The notes under the pieces are model-generated. The model made no database searches. It was not told the origin of the DNA and was given only the letters and a program-made list of their open reading frames with translations. Positions 31,625 to 38,883 of a DNA stretch of 64,000 bases are shown here, in pieces. This stretch comes from JAWLHU01 sp041690255 (lineage in GTDB: Bacteria; Bacillota; Sulfobacillia; Symbiobacteriales; Symbiobacteriaceae). Position 1 is the first letter of the stretch. The number at the start of each line of letters is the position of its first letter. The position numbers were made by a program, and so were the translations under genes. The DNA is taken from positions 186,001-250,000 of the forward strand of contig JAWLHU010000007.1 of assembly GCA_041690255.1 (NCBI GenBank). The letters run 5' to 3'.

Positions 31625-32588
31625 CTGGCTGCACGATGCCCAGTACAGCCTTGTCGTCTTCACGCTCTTCATCCAGGCGACCGTGGGCGCCTTCTGGGTC
31701 CTGCTGGTGAGCGACTTCCTCAAGCGGAAGGCGCCGGACAAGGTACAGGACGCCTTCACCCGCATCGGCACCGCAATCCTGATCCCGATGACCGCTGTGG
31801 GCCTGATCTTCTCGACGACCCACCTGGGGCGCCCGATATACGCCTGGCGGGCGCTCAGGCACTTCGAAACCTCGTGGATGTCCCGCGAGATCTGGGCCAC
31901 CGGCGCCTTCTTCGGGCTGATCGCCATTTACACCTATCTCTGGTGGAAGCGGGTGGAAGATGCCGAGTTCCGCCGCCTGGTCGGCGTCATGACCGGCCTG
32001 GTCGGTTCCTTCGCTGTCCTGACCCAGGCGATGATCTACACCATACCGGGCCGGCCCATGTGGAACCACTGGTCCACCCTGGTCCTCTTCGTCGCCTCGG
32101 TGCTGATCCTGGGGCCGCTTGCCGTGGCGACCGCCTACTCCTTCGCCTGGGGCCGGCATATCAGCCTGGCCGATGGCGAGGCGACGGTCCGCAAGTCCCA
32201 CCGCCGGCTGGGCCTCACCCTGTTGGCAGGTGCTGTGACCTACGGCGTGGGGCTGATGGCCCGGGTGAGCTTCCTCCAGGCCGGTTCCGCGGCGGCGGGC
32301 TCGACGCCCGGCGCCCACGGCTCGGCAGCGGTGGGGGCGGAGACGGTCAAGACCGCCCTCTGGATCGGCGAGGCGGTCATGAGCCAGTACGCATGGATGC
32401 TAACCCTGCAGGTGGTGCTGGGTATTGGTCTGCCGGCACTGCTGGCCGTGGCGCTCTGGCTGCTCCACAAGAGGGGCGCCAGCCTGAGGCTCTGCAACGC
32501 CCTGATCGCTGCCAGCCTCTTCCTGGTTCTCTTAGGTGAGTTGACCGGGCGGGCGCTCTTCTACCTGACCGGCAGGCCCTGGTTCTAG
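31617..32588 (+). CDS. DmsC/NrfD-like membrane anchor subunit
   Basis: A 323-residue integral membrane protein with eight predicted helices. It begins MANWLHDAQYSLVVFTLFIQ and has the DmsC-like THLGRPIYAWRAL segment after the second helix. Such anchors oxidise menaquinol and bind the FeS subunit without heme. With its two upstream genes it makes a complete quinol-dependent reductase. An open frame from 31545 is a shadow; the ATG at 31617 is the sensible start. Confidence 0.85.
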   Translation: MANWLHDAQYSLVVFTLFIQATVGAFWVLLVSDFLKRKAPDKVQDAFTRIGTAILIPMTAVGLIFSTTHLGRPIYAWRALRHFETSWMSREIWATGAFFGLIAIYTYLWWKRVEDAEFRRLVGVMTGLVGSFAVLTQAMIYTIPGRPMWNHWSTLVLFVASVLILGPLAVATAYSFAWGRHISLADGEATVRKSHRRLGLTLLAGAVTYGVGLMARVSFLQAGSAAAGSTPGAHGSAAVGAETVKTALWIGEAVMSQYAWMLTLQVVLGIGLPALLAVALWLLHKRGASLRLCNALIAASLFLVLLGELTGRALFYLTGRPWF

Positions 32589-32606
32589 TCAAGGAGGGGA
32601 AAGCGT

Positions 32607-32789
32607 ATGAACGAGAAGCGTCGTGCCACCCTGTTGGCCCTCTTGAGCGGTGCTGTCGCTGGTGTTGCCCTGGTCGCCGCCCGTCGGGGTGTGCCGGGGG
32701 CCAGCAAGATGGCGGCCAGGCTGGTCAAGCCCATGCAGCCGCAGGCCAAGACGGAGACGTACGGGTACAAGGAAGTCAAGCTGAGCTAA
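32607..32789 (+). CDS. Small membrane-associated protein of the reductase operon
   Basis: A 60-residue protein: a basic N-terminus (MNEKRR), a short hydrophobic helix (about 8-24, ALLSGAVAGVALVAA) and a basic, polar tail ending YKEVKLS. AAGGAGGGG precedes the ATG, and it starts 18 bases after the anchor gene, so it is very likely part of the operon. No known family is recognised; a small accessory subunit is plausible. Confidence 0.6.
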   Translation: MNEKRRATLLALLSGAVAGVALVAARRGVPGASKMAARLVKPMQPQAKTETYGYKEVKLS

Positions 32790-32910
32790 ACGAAGCGGGC
32801 CGGACCGCCTTCCGAGCGATCGGGTATCGGCAACTGGATCTCTTCGCACCGATCAAGGTCCTCGGGTAGTGTGAACAATCGCCCTTTCATGTGGAACAGT
32901 CGAAAAAATG

Positions 32911-32935
32911 CCCCCTGTCAAGTGACAGGGGGTTT
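32911..32935. terminator. Bidirectional terminator between the reductase operon and ArsR
   Basis: CCCCCTGTC (32911-32919) pairs with GACAGGGGG (32924-32932). TTTC follows on the plus strand and CATTTTTT follows on the minus strand. Confidence 0.85.
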
Positions 32936-32957
32936 CTGAATAAGTGCGGTTTGTTGG

Positions 32958-33284
32958 TTACTTCACCTGATCGAGCAGGACAGACTGACGGGTCAACTGC
33001 TCAGCCAGCACACGCCGGACAGAGGTAAGGGTGTCGAGAATCTGCTCCGAAGCGACCCGATAGTACATGTTGAGGCCTTCTTTACGGGACTCCACCAGCC
33101 CATGCTGCTTCATGAGCGAGAGATGCTGTGACAGGTTGGGCATGGTGACATCGACCGCCTTCGCCAGATCACCAGCCGTCATCTCGGAATCCTTCAGCGT
33201 ATACAGAATCTCCAAGCGCTTGGGGCTGGCCAAGACCTGGCAAAGGCGAGCCTGCAATTCATAGATTCGACGATCCTGTTCCAT
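32958..33284 (-). CDS. ArsR-family transcriptional regulator
   Basis: A 108-residue winged-helix repressor, clearly paralogous to the ArsR protein at 11466 (same QxxLCxxL...KRLEILYTL and LSQHLSLMKQHGLV architecture). It keeps the N-terminal helix cysteine (RLCQVLASP) but lacks the C-terminal cysteine of that paralogue, so the two probably sense different signals. It is divergent from the PDH operon and convergent with the reductase operon. A dyad (33315-33328) lies in its promoter region. Confidence 0.88.
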   Translation of the reverse strand: MEQDRRIYELQARLCQVLASPKRLEILYTLKDSEMTAGDLAKAVDVTMPNLSQHLSLMKQHGLVESRKEGLNMYYRVASEQILDTLTSVRRVLAEQLTRQSVLLDQVK

Positions 33285-33314
33285 CGATCACGCCTCCTGA
33301 CTCGTGCAAAACCT

Positions 33315-33328
33315 TAAATAGAAATTTA
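33315..33328. promoter_or_regulatory. Dyad upstream of ArsR, candidate operator
   Basis: TAAAT-AGAA-ATTTA lies 31 bases before the ArsR start. On the minus strand it sits between TTGCAA and TTTAAG, a weak promoter with a 17-base spacer. Confidence 0.35.
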
Positions 33329-33514
33329 TCACCCGTTGCAATTATCATCGCATCAATTCGCACGTTTGTCAATCGGAGTCGAAGAATGTCGAACGAGATT
33401 TTGCAAAAGCCATCAGCAGTCCGTATCGGTCAGACCGAAAAAAGGATACTATTATATGAGGCATTCTGCCCTTTCGTCAACAGGTTTCCGGCCAGTTGCA
33501 GAAAACGGTCCTTA

Positions 33515-33543
33515 TTGACCAAAATGCGCCGACGAACTACAAT
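33515..33543 (+). promoter_or_regulatory. Sigma-A promoter of the PDH operon
   Basis: TTGACC (33515-33520), a 17-base spacer and TACAAT (33538-33543), each 5/6 to consensus. The predicted start is near 33550. Confidence 0.8.
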
Positions 33544-33690
33544 AGGATATAACACCAAAGTGCTATCCCAACGATGAGCCGAAGGAATCATCAATTTGGA
33601 GGGATCACACTACTCCACCATCCTGAAACGTATCGGTCTATACCACTGGCCGGTACGCTCCCAACTTTGATGAAGGGGGTTGCTTTTCCG

Positions 33691-34803
33691 ATGGATCTAA
33701 AGACCGCCACCCAGTTGGATATGGAACAGCTTTTTCCCGTCCGCCACGTCCTGAATGCCGATGGGACGTTGGCTGGGCCGGAGCCGGACTTCCTCACGCC
33801 TGATCAGTTGAAGGACGTCTACCGCCTCATGGTCTACCTCCGGGCGTTTGACCAGCGTTGCCTGAACCTGCAGCGGCAGGGCCGCATGGGCACCTTCGCC
33901 CCGTTCAGCGGCCAGGAGGCCTGCCAGGTTGGCTCGGCCTACCTGCTTCGCAAGGGCCAGGACTGGGTCTTCCCGACCTACCGTGACCATGGCGCCATGC
34001 AGGTGCTGGGCGTGCCGTCGGTCAACATTCTCCGCTACTACATGGGCGATGAGATGGGCAGCCAGGCGCCCGAGGGTGTCAACGCCTTCCCGATCTCGAT
34101 CCCCATTGCGACCCAGCTCGTCCATGCCGTGGGCACCGCCTGGGCAGCCAAGATCAAAGGAGAGGATACCGTTACCGTGGGCTACGCCGGCGACGGTGGC
34201 ACCAGCCCGGGCGACTTCCACGAGGCCATGAACTTCGCGGCGGTATATAACACCGGTTCGATCCTCTTCATTCAGAACAACAAGTACGCCATCTCCACCC
34301 CGAACTCCAAGCAGTTCAAGACGAAGACCCTCGCCCAGCGCGCACTGGCCTACGACATCCCCGGCGTCCGGGTGGACGGGCAGGATATTCTGGCCGTGCT
34401 GACCGTCATGCACGAGGCGGTCGAGCGGGCCCGCTCCGGTGGCGGTCCCACCCTGGTGGAGGCGCTCACCTTCCGCTATGGCCCGCACACCACCTCCGAC
34501 GACCCGAAGCGCTACCGCGCCGAAGAAGAGGTGTCGGAGTGGCAGGCGAAGGATCCGATCGAGCGGCTCCGCAAGTACCTCTCGGCCAGGGAGCTTTGGA
34601 CCGACGCCGAGGACGAGGCCCTCTGGAACTGGGCGAAGGACCAGGTAGCCGCAGCCGTCGCCGAAGCGGAGGCCATGCCTCGCCCGACCGTCGATGATCT
34701 GTTCAACTATCTCTACGAGGAGCCCACCCCGGAGCTGGTCCGCCAGCGGGAGTACCTGAAGAGCTACCTCGCCAAGAAGGGGGAGGGCAAGGCCCATGGC
34801 TAA
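33691..34803 (+). CDS. pdhA: Pyruvate (2-oxoacid) dehydrogenase E1 component, alpha subunit
   Basis: A 370-residue thiamine-pyrophosphate enzyme subunit. The TPP motif is present as GYAGDGGTSPGDFHEAMNFAAVYNTGSILFIQNN (a GDG...NN pattern), written here only to show its span, about residues 165-198. The YRDHG and phosphorylation-loop-like region RYGPHTTSDDP are also present. With the beta subunit it decarboxylates pyruvate or branched-chain 2-oxoacids. ATG 33691 follows GAAGGGGG at about ten bases and gives the standard family length. It overlaps the beta gene by eight bases. Confidence 0.93.
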   Translation: MDLKTATQLDMEQLFPVRHVLNADGTLAGPEPDFLTPDQLKDVYRLMVYLRAFDQRCLNLQRQGRMGTFAPFSGQEACQVGSAYLLRKGQDWVFPTYRDHGAMQVLGVPSVNILRYYMGDEMGSQAPEGVNAFPISIPIATQLVHAVGTAWAAKIKGEDTVTVGYAGDGGTSPGDFHEAMNFAAVYNTGSILFIQNNKYAISTPNSKQFKTKTLAQRALAYDIPGVRVDGQDILAVLTVMHEAVERARSGGGPTLVEALTFRYGPHTTSDDPKRYRAEEEVSEWQAKDPIERLRKYLSARELWTDAEDEALWNWAKDQVAAAVAEAEAMPRPTVDDLFNYLYEEPTPELVRQREYLKSYLAKKGEGKAHG

Positions 34804-35776
34804 GATGACGCTGATCCAGGCGATCAACGATGCGCTCAAGGTCGCCATGCGCAAGGATCCCAACGTGCTGATCATGGGGGAGGACGTCGGCCTGAACGGC
34901 GGTGTCTTCCGTGCCACCGACGGCATCTATCAGGAGTTTGGTGCGGAGCGTGCCATTGATACGCCGCTCGCCGAGTCCGGTTTCGTGGGCGCCGCCATCG
35001 GCATGGCCGTCTACGGACTCCGCCCCGTGGTGGAGATCCAGTTCGACGGCTTCCTGGCGCCGGCCCACGAGCATGTGGTCAACCACATGGCCAGGATCCG
35101 GCATCGCAGCCGGGGGCGCTTTTCTTGCCCCATGGTCCTGCGCATCCCCTCGTTCGGGGGTATCAAGGCCCTGGAACACCACTCGGAGTCAATCGAGAAC
35201 TGGTACGTGAACAACCCGGGCATCAAGATCGTGGTCCCCTCTAACCCGTACGACGCCAAGGGCCTCTTGCTGGCGGCGGTCGAGGATAACGATCCGGTCA
35301 TGTACTTCGAGCCGAAGCGGCTCTACCGGGCCTTCCGTGCGGAGGTGCCGGAGGAGTATTACACCGTGCCGATCGGCAAGGCGGCTATCGCCCGGGAGGG
35401 CAAGGACATGACGATCCTGACCTACGGTCCCCACGTCCACACCGCGCTGGATGCCGCCGAGAAGGCCTCCGCCGAGCACGGCTGGGAGGCCGAGGTCGTC
35501 GACCTGCGCTCGCTCCACCCGCTCGACCTGGATACGATCATCGGCTCCGTCAAGAAGACCGGCCGGGTGGTCATTCTCACGGAGGCGCCCAGGACCGGCG
35601 GCTTCCACAGCGAACTGATCGCTCTGATCAACGACCACGCCCTGGAGTACCTCGAGGCGCCGGTCGCCCGGGTGACCGGTTTCGATGTGCCCATGCCCTA
35701 CCTGCTCTCTGAGGACCTGTATATCCCTGACACCGGGCGGGTTCTGGAGGCGATGACCGCTGTCCGGACGTACTAG
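34796..35776 (+). CDS. pdhB: Pyruvate (2-oxoacid) dehydrogenase E1 component, beta subunit
   Basis: A 326-residue transketolase-like subunit starting MAKMTLIQAINDAL. Conserved stretches include GEDVGLNGGVFRAT, DTPLAESGFVGAAIGMA, EIQFDGF and PSNPYDAKGLL. It completes the alpha2beta2 E1 heterotetramer with the upstream gene. The binding site AAGGGGGAG lies within the end of the alpha gene. The set cannot be assigned to pyruvate or branched-chain oxoacids by sequence alone; E1alpha/E1beta/E2/E3 order suits PDH in Firmicutes. Confidence 0.93.
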   Translation: MAKMTLIQAINDALKVAMRKDPNVLIMGEDVGLNGGVFRATDGIYQEFGAERAIDTPLAESGFVGAAIGMAVYGLRPVVEIQFDGFLAPAHEHVVNHMARIRHRSRGRFSCPMVLRIPSFGGIKALEHHSESIENWYVNNPGIKIVVPSNPYDAKGLLLAAVEDNDPVMYFEPKRLYRAFRAEVPEEYYTVPIGKAAIAREGKDMTILTYGPHVHTALDAAEKASAEHGWEAEVVDLRSLHPLDLDTIIGSVKKTGRVVILTEAPRTGGFHSELIALINDHALEYLEAPVARVTGFDVPMPYLLSEDLYIPDTGRVLEAMTAVRTY

Positions 35777-35833
35777 CCACCGCCCCGGGGAACGACTAAC
35801 CAGAGGCTGCATGTGAGAGGAGCAGAAGGAACC

Positions 35834-37159
35834 ATGGCATTTGAATTCAAGCTGCCCGACGTAGGCGAAGGTCTGCACGAGGCAGAGCTTTTGAAGTGGA
35901 TGGTCAACGAAGGCGACTATGTCCGGGAGGACCAGCCGATCATGGAGGTCCAGACCGACAAGGCCGCCGTGGAGATTACCTCGCCGGTCAACGGCAAGGT
36001 CTCCAAGCTGCTGGGAAAGCCCGGCGATATCCTCCACGTCCACTCCGTGGTCGTGGTCTTCGATGACGGCTCCGCCGGCACGGTCCCGTCCTCGGCCGAG
36101 GCCGAGGCGGTGGTCGCGGCGGCCGCCCCGGGTGGCGCTACGCCCAAGGCGACAGCCGATATCCAGAGCGCCGCGGGCGCACCGGCTGCCACGGTTGCTG
36201 CTGATCACCCCGGCGGGCGTGCCCTGGCCGCGCCGGCCACCCGGAAGCTGGCCCGCGAGCTGGGCGTGGACATTAACCAGGTGCCGGGCACCGGCCCTGC
36301 CGGCCGTGTTACGAACGATGATGTCATGGCGTTTGCGTCTGGCGCCACCGCAGCGCCGGCCCCGGCCCCCGCTGCCGCCCGGCCTGTGGTCCAGGCGGCC
36401 CAGGCCGCGGGCGTTCCCGTTGACAAGCCCGCCGGCGTGGCGTACGGCCTGACGGCGGCCGACGAGCGGGTCCCGCTGAAGGGCATCCGAAAGGTCATCT
36501 CCGAGCGTATGGTCAAGTCGAAGCAGACCGCCCCCCACGTCACCACCGTGGACGAGGTTGACATGACCGAGCTGGTCGCCTTCCGTGAGAAGGCGAAGGT
36601 GCTGGCCGCCAAGAAGGGGATCAAGCTCTCCTTCATGCCCTTCGTGATCAAGGCGATCACCACGGCACTCAAGGAGTTCCCCTACCTGAACGCCATGATC
36701 GATGATGAGAAGCAGGAGATCGTGCTGCGCAAGTCCTACCACATTGGCTTTGCGCTGGACACGGAGGCCGGTCTGCTCGTCCCGGTGATCAAAGATGCCG
36801 ACAAGAAGTCGGTCTTCCAGATCGCCGCCGAGATGGCCGATCTGATCGAGCGGGGCCGGGCGGGCAAGCTTCAGCCCGACGAGTTGCGCGGCTCGACCTT
36901 CTCGATTTCCAACCAAGGATCGATCGGCGGCCTCTTCTTCACCCCCGTGATCAACCACCCCGAGGTGGCGATTCTGGGCGTGGGCAAGACCGAGGACCGG
37001 GCGGTCGTTCGTGACGGGGAGATCGTCATTCGCAAGATGGCTTATCTGGCGCTCTCCTTCGATCACCGCCTGATCGATGGCGGCATGGCGACCCGCTTCT
37101 CCAACCGTCTGATCGAGCTTCTCGGCAATCCGACGCTGCTGATGATGGAGGCGATGTAG
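35834..37159 (+). CDS. pdhC: Dihydrolipoamide acyltransferase E2
   Basis: A 441-residue acyltransferase with one N-terminal lipoyl domain (lipoylated lysine in VQTDKAAVEI, about residue 43). An Ala/Pro-rich linker, an E3-binding domain (ATRKLARELGVDINQVPGTG) and a second Ala/Pro linker follow. The catalytic domain ends in FDHRLIDGG with the active-site histidine and aspartate. It forms the core of the complex and passes the acyl group to CoA. The start is ATG 35834, 57 bases after the beta gene. Confidence 0.94.
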   Translation: MAFEFKLPDVGEGLHEAELLKWMVNEGDYVREDQPIMEVQTDKAAVEITSPVNGKVSKLLGKPGDILHVHSVVVVFDDGSAGTVPSSAEAEAVVAAAAPGGATPKATADIQSAAGAPAATVAADHPGGRALAAPATRKLARELGVDINQVPGTGPAGRVTNDDVMAFASGATAAPAPAPAAARPVVQAAQAAGVPVDKPAGVAYGLTAADERVPLKGIRKVISERMVKSKQTAPHVTTVDEVDMTELVAFREKAKVLAAKKGIKLSFMPFVIKAITTALKEFPYLNAMIDDEKQEIVLRKSYHIGFALDTEAGLLVPVIKDADKKSVFQIAAEMADLIERGRAGKLQPDELRGSTFSISNQGSIGGLFFTPVINHPEVAILGVGKTEDRAVVRDGEIVIRKMAYLALSFDHRLIDGGMATRFSNRLIELLGNPTLLMMEAM

Positions 37160-37160
37160 C

Positions 37161-38579
37161 ATGGTCATGGGTTCGATCAAGATCGGCACCGATGTCGTGG
37201 TGATCGGTGGTGGCCCCGGCGGCTACGTAGCCGCTCAGCGGGCCGCACAACTCGGCCTCGACGTGACGCTGATCGAGAACGAGGAGTTGGGTGGAACCTG
37301 CCTCAACCATGGCTGCATTCCCTCCAAGGCGCTGATCTCGGTTGGCGATCTGCTCCACAAGGTCAAGGAGTCGGCGGACCGGGGCGTCACGCTGAACGGC
37401 TCGCTGGATGTCGATTTCGCCAAGACCCAGGAGTGGAAGCAGAACAAGGTGATCAAGCGCCTGACGACCGGCGTCGGTGCGATGATGAAGGCGGCCCAGG
37501 TTGAGGTGATCCGGGGCAAGGCTCACTTTGTGGATGACCACTCCATTTCGGTGGAGTTGAATGAGGGCGGTAACGCTGCCTATACGTTTAAGCACGCGAT
37601 CATTGCCAGCGGCTCGGTGGCGGTCGATCCGAAGTTCTTCCCGCTGGACGGTGAGAACGTCGTGGACGCCCGTGGCGCTCTGGCCTTCCAGTCGGTTCCT
37701 AAGAACTTCGTAGTCGTGGGCGGCGGGTACATTGGGGTGGAGTTGGGCCAGGCATACGGCAAGCTCGGCGCCAGCGTCACCATTGTCGAGGCGACCGAGC
37801 AACTGCTGCCCGGCACCGATCCCGACCTGATCAACGTCCTCATGCGGAAGCTGCGCCGGCAGAACATTACCGTCATGCTGAAGGCAAAGGCCTCCGGCGG
37901 CCTGCAGAATGGCAAGGTCCGGGTGGAGGATGCCGACGGCAAGGTCCAGGAGATCGAGGCCGACAAGGTGCTCGTCGCCGTTGGCCGCCGGCCCTACACC
38001 GAGGGGTTGGGCCTGGAGAACGCAGGGGTGAAGCTGGACGAGAAGGGCTTCATTCCGGTCGATTCGCAGCAGAAGACCAATGTGGCCCATATCTACGCCA
38101 TCGGCGATGTCTGCTCCCCGATCATGCTGGCGCACAAAGCCAGCGACCAGGGACGGGTGGCGGCGCAGGCGGTCGCCGGCAAGCCCGCCCATGCCGACTG
38201 GCAGACGGTACCGGCGGTCATCTTTACCGACCCGGAGATCGCCTATGTCGGCCTGACCGAACAGCAGGCTAAGGAGGCGGGATACGAGCCCGTCGTGGGC
38301 CGGCACAACTTTGCCGCCATCGGGCGGGCGCTCACCATGGGCGAGTCCGACGGCCTGGTCAAGCTGGTGGCGGACAAGAAGAGCGGCATCCTCCTGGGTG
38401 CGCAGATGATCGGTCCGGAGGTCTCCGAACTGATCGGCGAGATCACCCACGCCCTGGAGATGGGCGCTCTGGTGGAAGACGTGGCCCTGACGCCGCACTA
38501 TCATCCGACGCTCTCGGAAGGGATCTTGGAGGCGGCCCATGCACTGGTCCACTCCATCGAAAAGGGTGGGAAAAAGTAG
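37161..38579 (+). CDS. lpdA: Dihydrolipoyl dehydrogenase E3
   Basis: A 472-residue flavoprotein disulfide reductase. FAD-binding GGGPGGYVAAQRAAQLG, the redox-active disulfide GGTCLNHGCIPSK, the NAD-binding VVVGGGYIGVELG, the second FAD motif YAIGDV and the C-terminal catalytic HYHPTLSE (His-Glu dyad) are all present. It reoxidises the lipoyl arms of the upstream E2. It begins one base after the E2 stop and closes the operon. Confidence 0.95.
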   Translation: MVMGSIKIGTDVVVIGGGPGGYVAAQRAAQLGLDVTLIENEELGGTCLNHGCIPSKALISVGDLLHKVKESADRGVTLNGSLDVDFAKTQEWKQNKVIKRLTTGVGAMMKAAQVEVIRGKAHFVDDHSISVELNEGGNAAYTFKHAIIASGSVAVDPKFFPLDGENVVDARGALAFQSVPKNFVVVGGGYIGVELGQAYGKLGASVTIVEATEQLLPGTDPDLINVLMRKLRRQNITVMLKAKASGGLQNGKVRVEDADGKVQEIEADKVLVAVGRRPYTEGLGLENAGVKLDEKGFIPVDSQQKTNVAHIYAIGDVCSPIMLAHKASDQGRVAAQAVAGKPAHADWQTVPAVIFTDPEIAYVGLTEQQAKEAGYEPVVGRHNFAAIGRALTMGESDGLVKLVADKKSGILLGAQMIGPEVSELIGEITHALEMGALVEDVALTPHYHPTLSEGILEAAHALVHSIEKGGKK

Positions 38580-38586
38580 CAGCACC

Positions 38587-38620
38587 AACCCCGGGGAGAC
38601 AGGCTCCTCGGGGTTCTTCT
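38587..38620 (+). terminator. Terminator of the PDH operon
   Basis: AACCCCGGGGAG (38587-38598) pairs with CTCCTCGGGGTT (38604-38615) with one bulge, followed by CTTCT. Confidence 0.75.
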
Positions 38621-38621
38621 A

Positions 38622-38651
38622 TTCGGACTGGTCCGAAGATCTGTATATACT
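38622..38651 (+). promoter_or_regulatory. Promoter with palindromic operator
   Basis: TTCGGAC-TG-GTCCGAA (38622-38637) is a perfect 7-bp dyad. TATACT (38646-38651) is a 5/6 -10, and the dyad covers the -35 position (TTCGGA, 18-base spacing). A dimeric repressor or activator bound here would control the operon at 38884. Confidence 0.5.
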
Positions 38652-38883
38652 GTACGAAGCATGGTTACTTGGGGCTACAAAGAATCCTCTCCTCGTCCAT
38701 GAGACAGAACCCCTTCCTGTGGATTGTCGCGCCTTTCTTGCGGGAGTACCATGAAGATGCCATACCGGGTCGGGTATCTGAAACGCTCTGGTGACAACAT
38801 GGCTGGCCACCATGCCCCGGGGGGTGTCGAGACCAGACTCGTGATATTCGGAACATGGACTGATCCGAGGGGAGGCATGCAAG

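Larger units (their letters stand above)
33285..33690. other. Intergenic region between ArsR and the PDH operon
   Basis: 406 bases without a credible gene; short open frames at 33336 and 33386 lack binding sites. The region contains the ArsR dyad, the PDH promoter (33515-33543) and a leader of about 140 bases before the E1alpha ATG. An open frame upstream of that ATG (from 33574) is in phase with E1alpha but has no binding site. Confidence 0.5.
38580..38883. other. Intergenic region upstream of the second molybdoenzyme operon
   Basis: A 304-base gap with the PDH terminator, a promoter/operator candidate (38622-38651) and a leader of about 225 bases with no credible gene. TGGTG and CCACCA near 38800-38815 form a loose inverted repeat. 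Confidence 0.45.

Noticed and set aside
30053..31927. Long minus-strand frame of 624 codons across the reductase operon
   Set aside because: It spans three well-defined plus-strand genes and is explained by codon bias of GC-rich genes.
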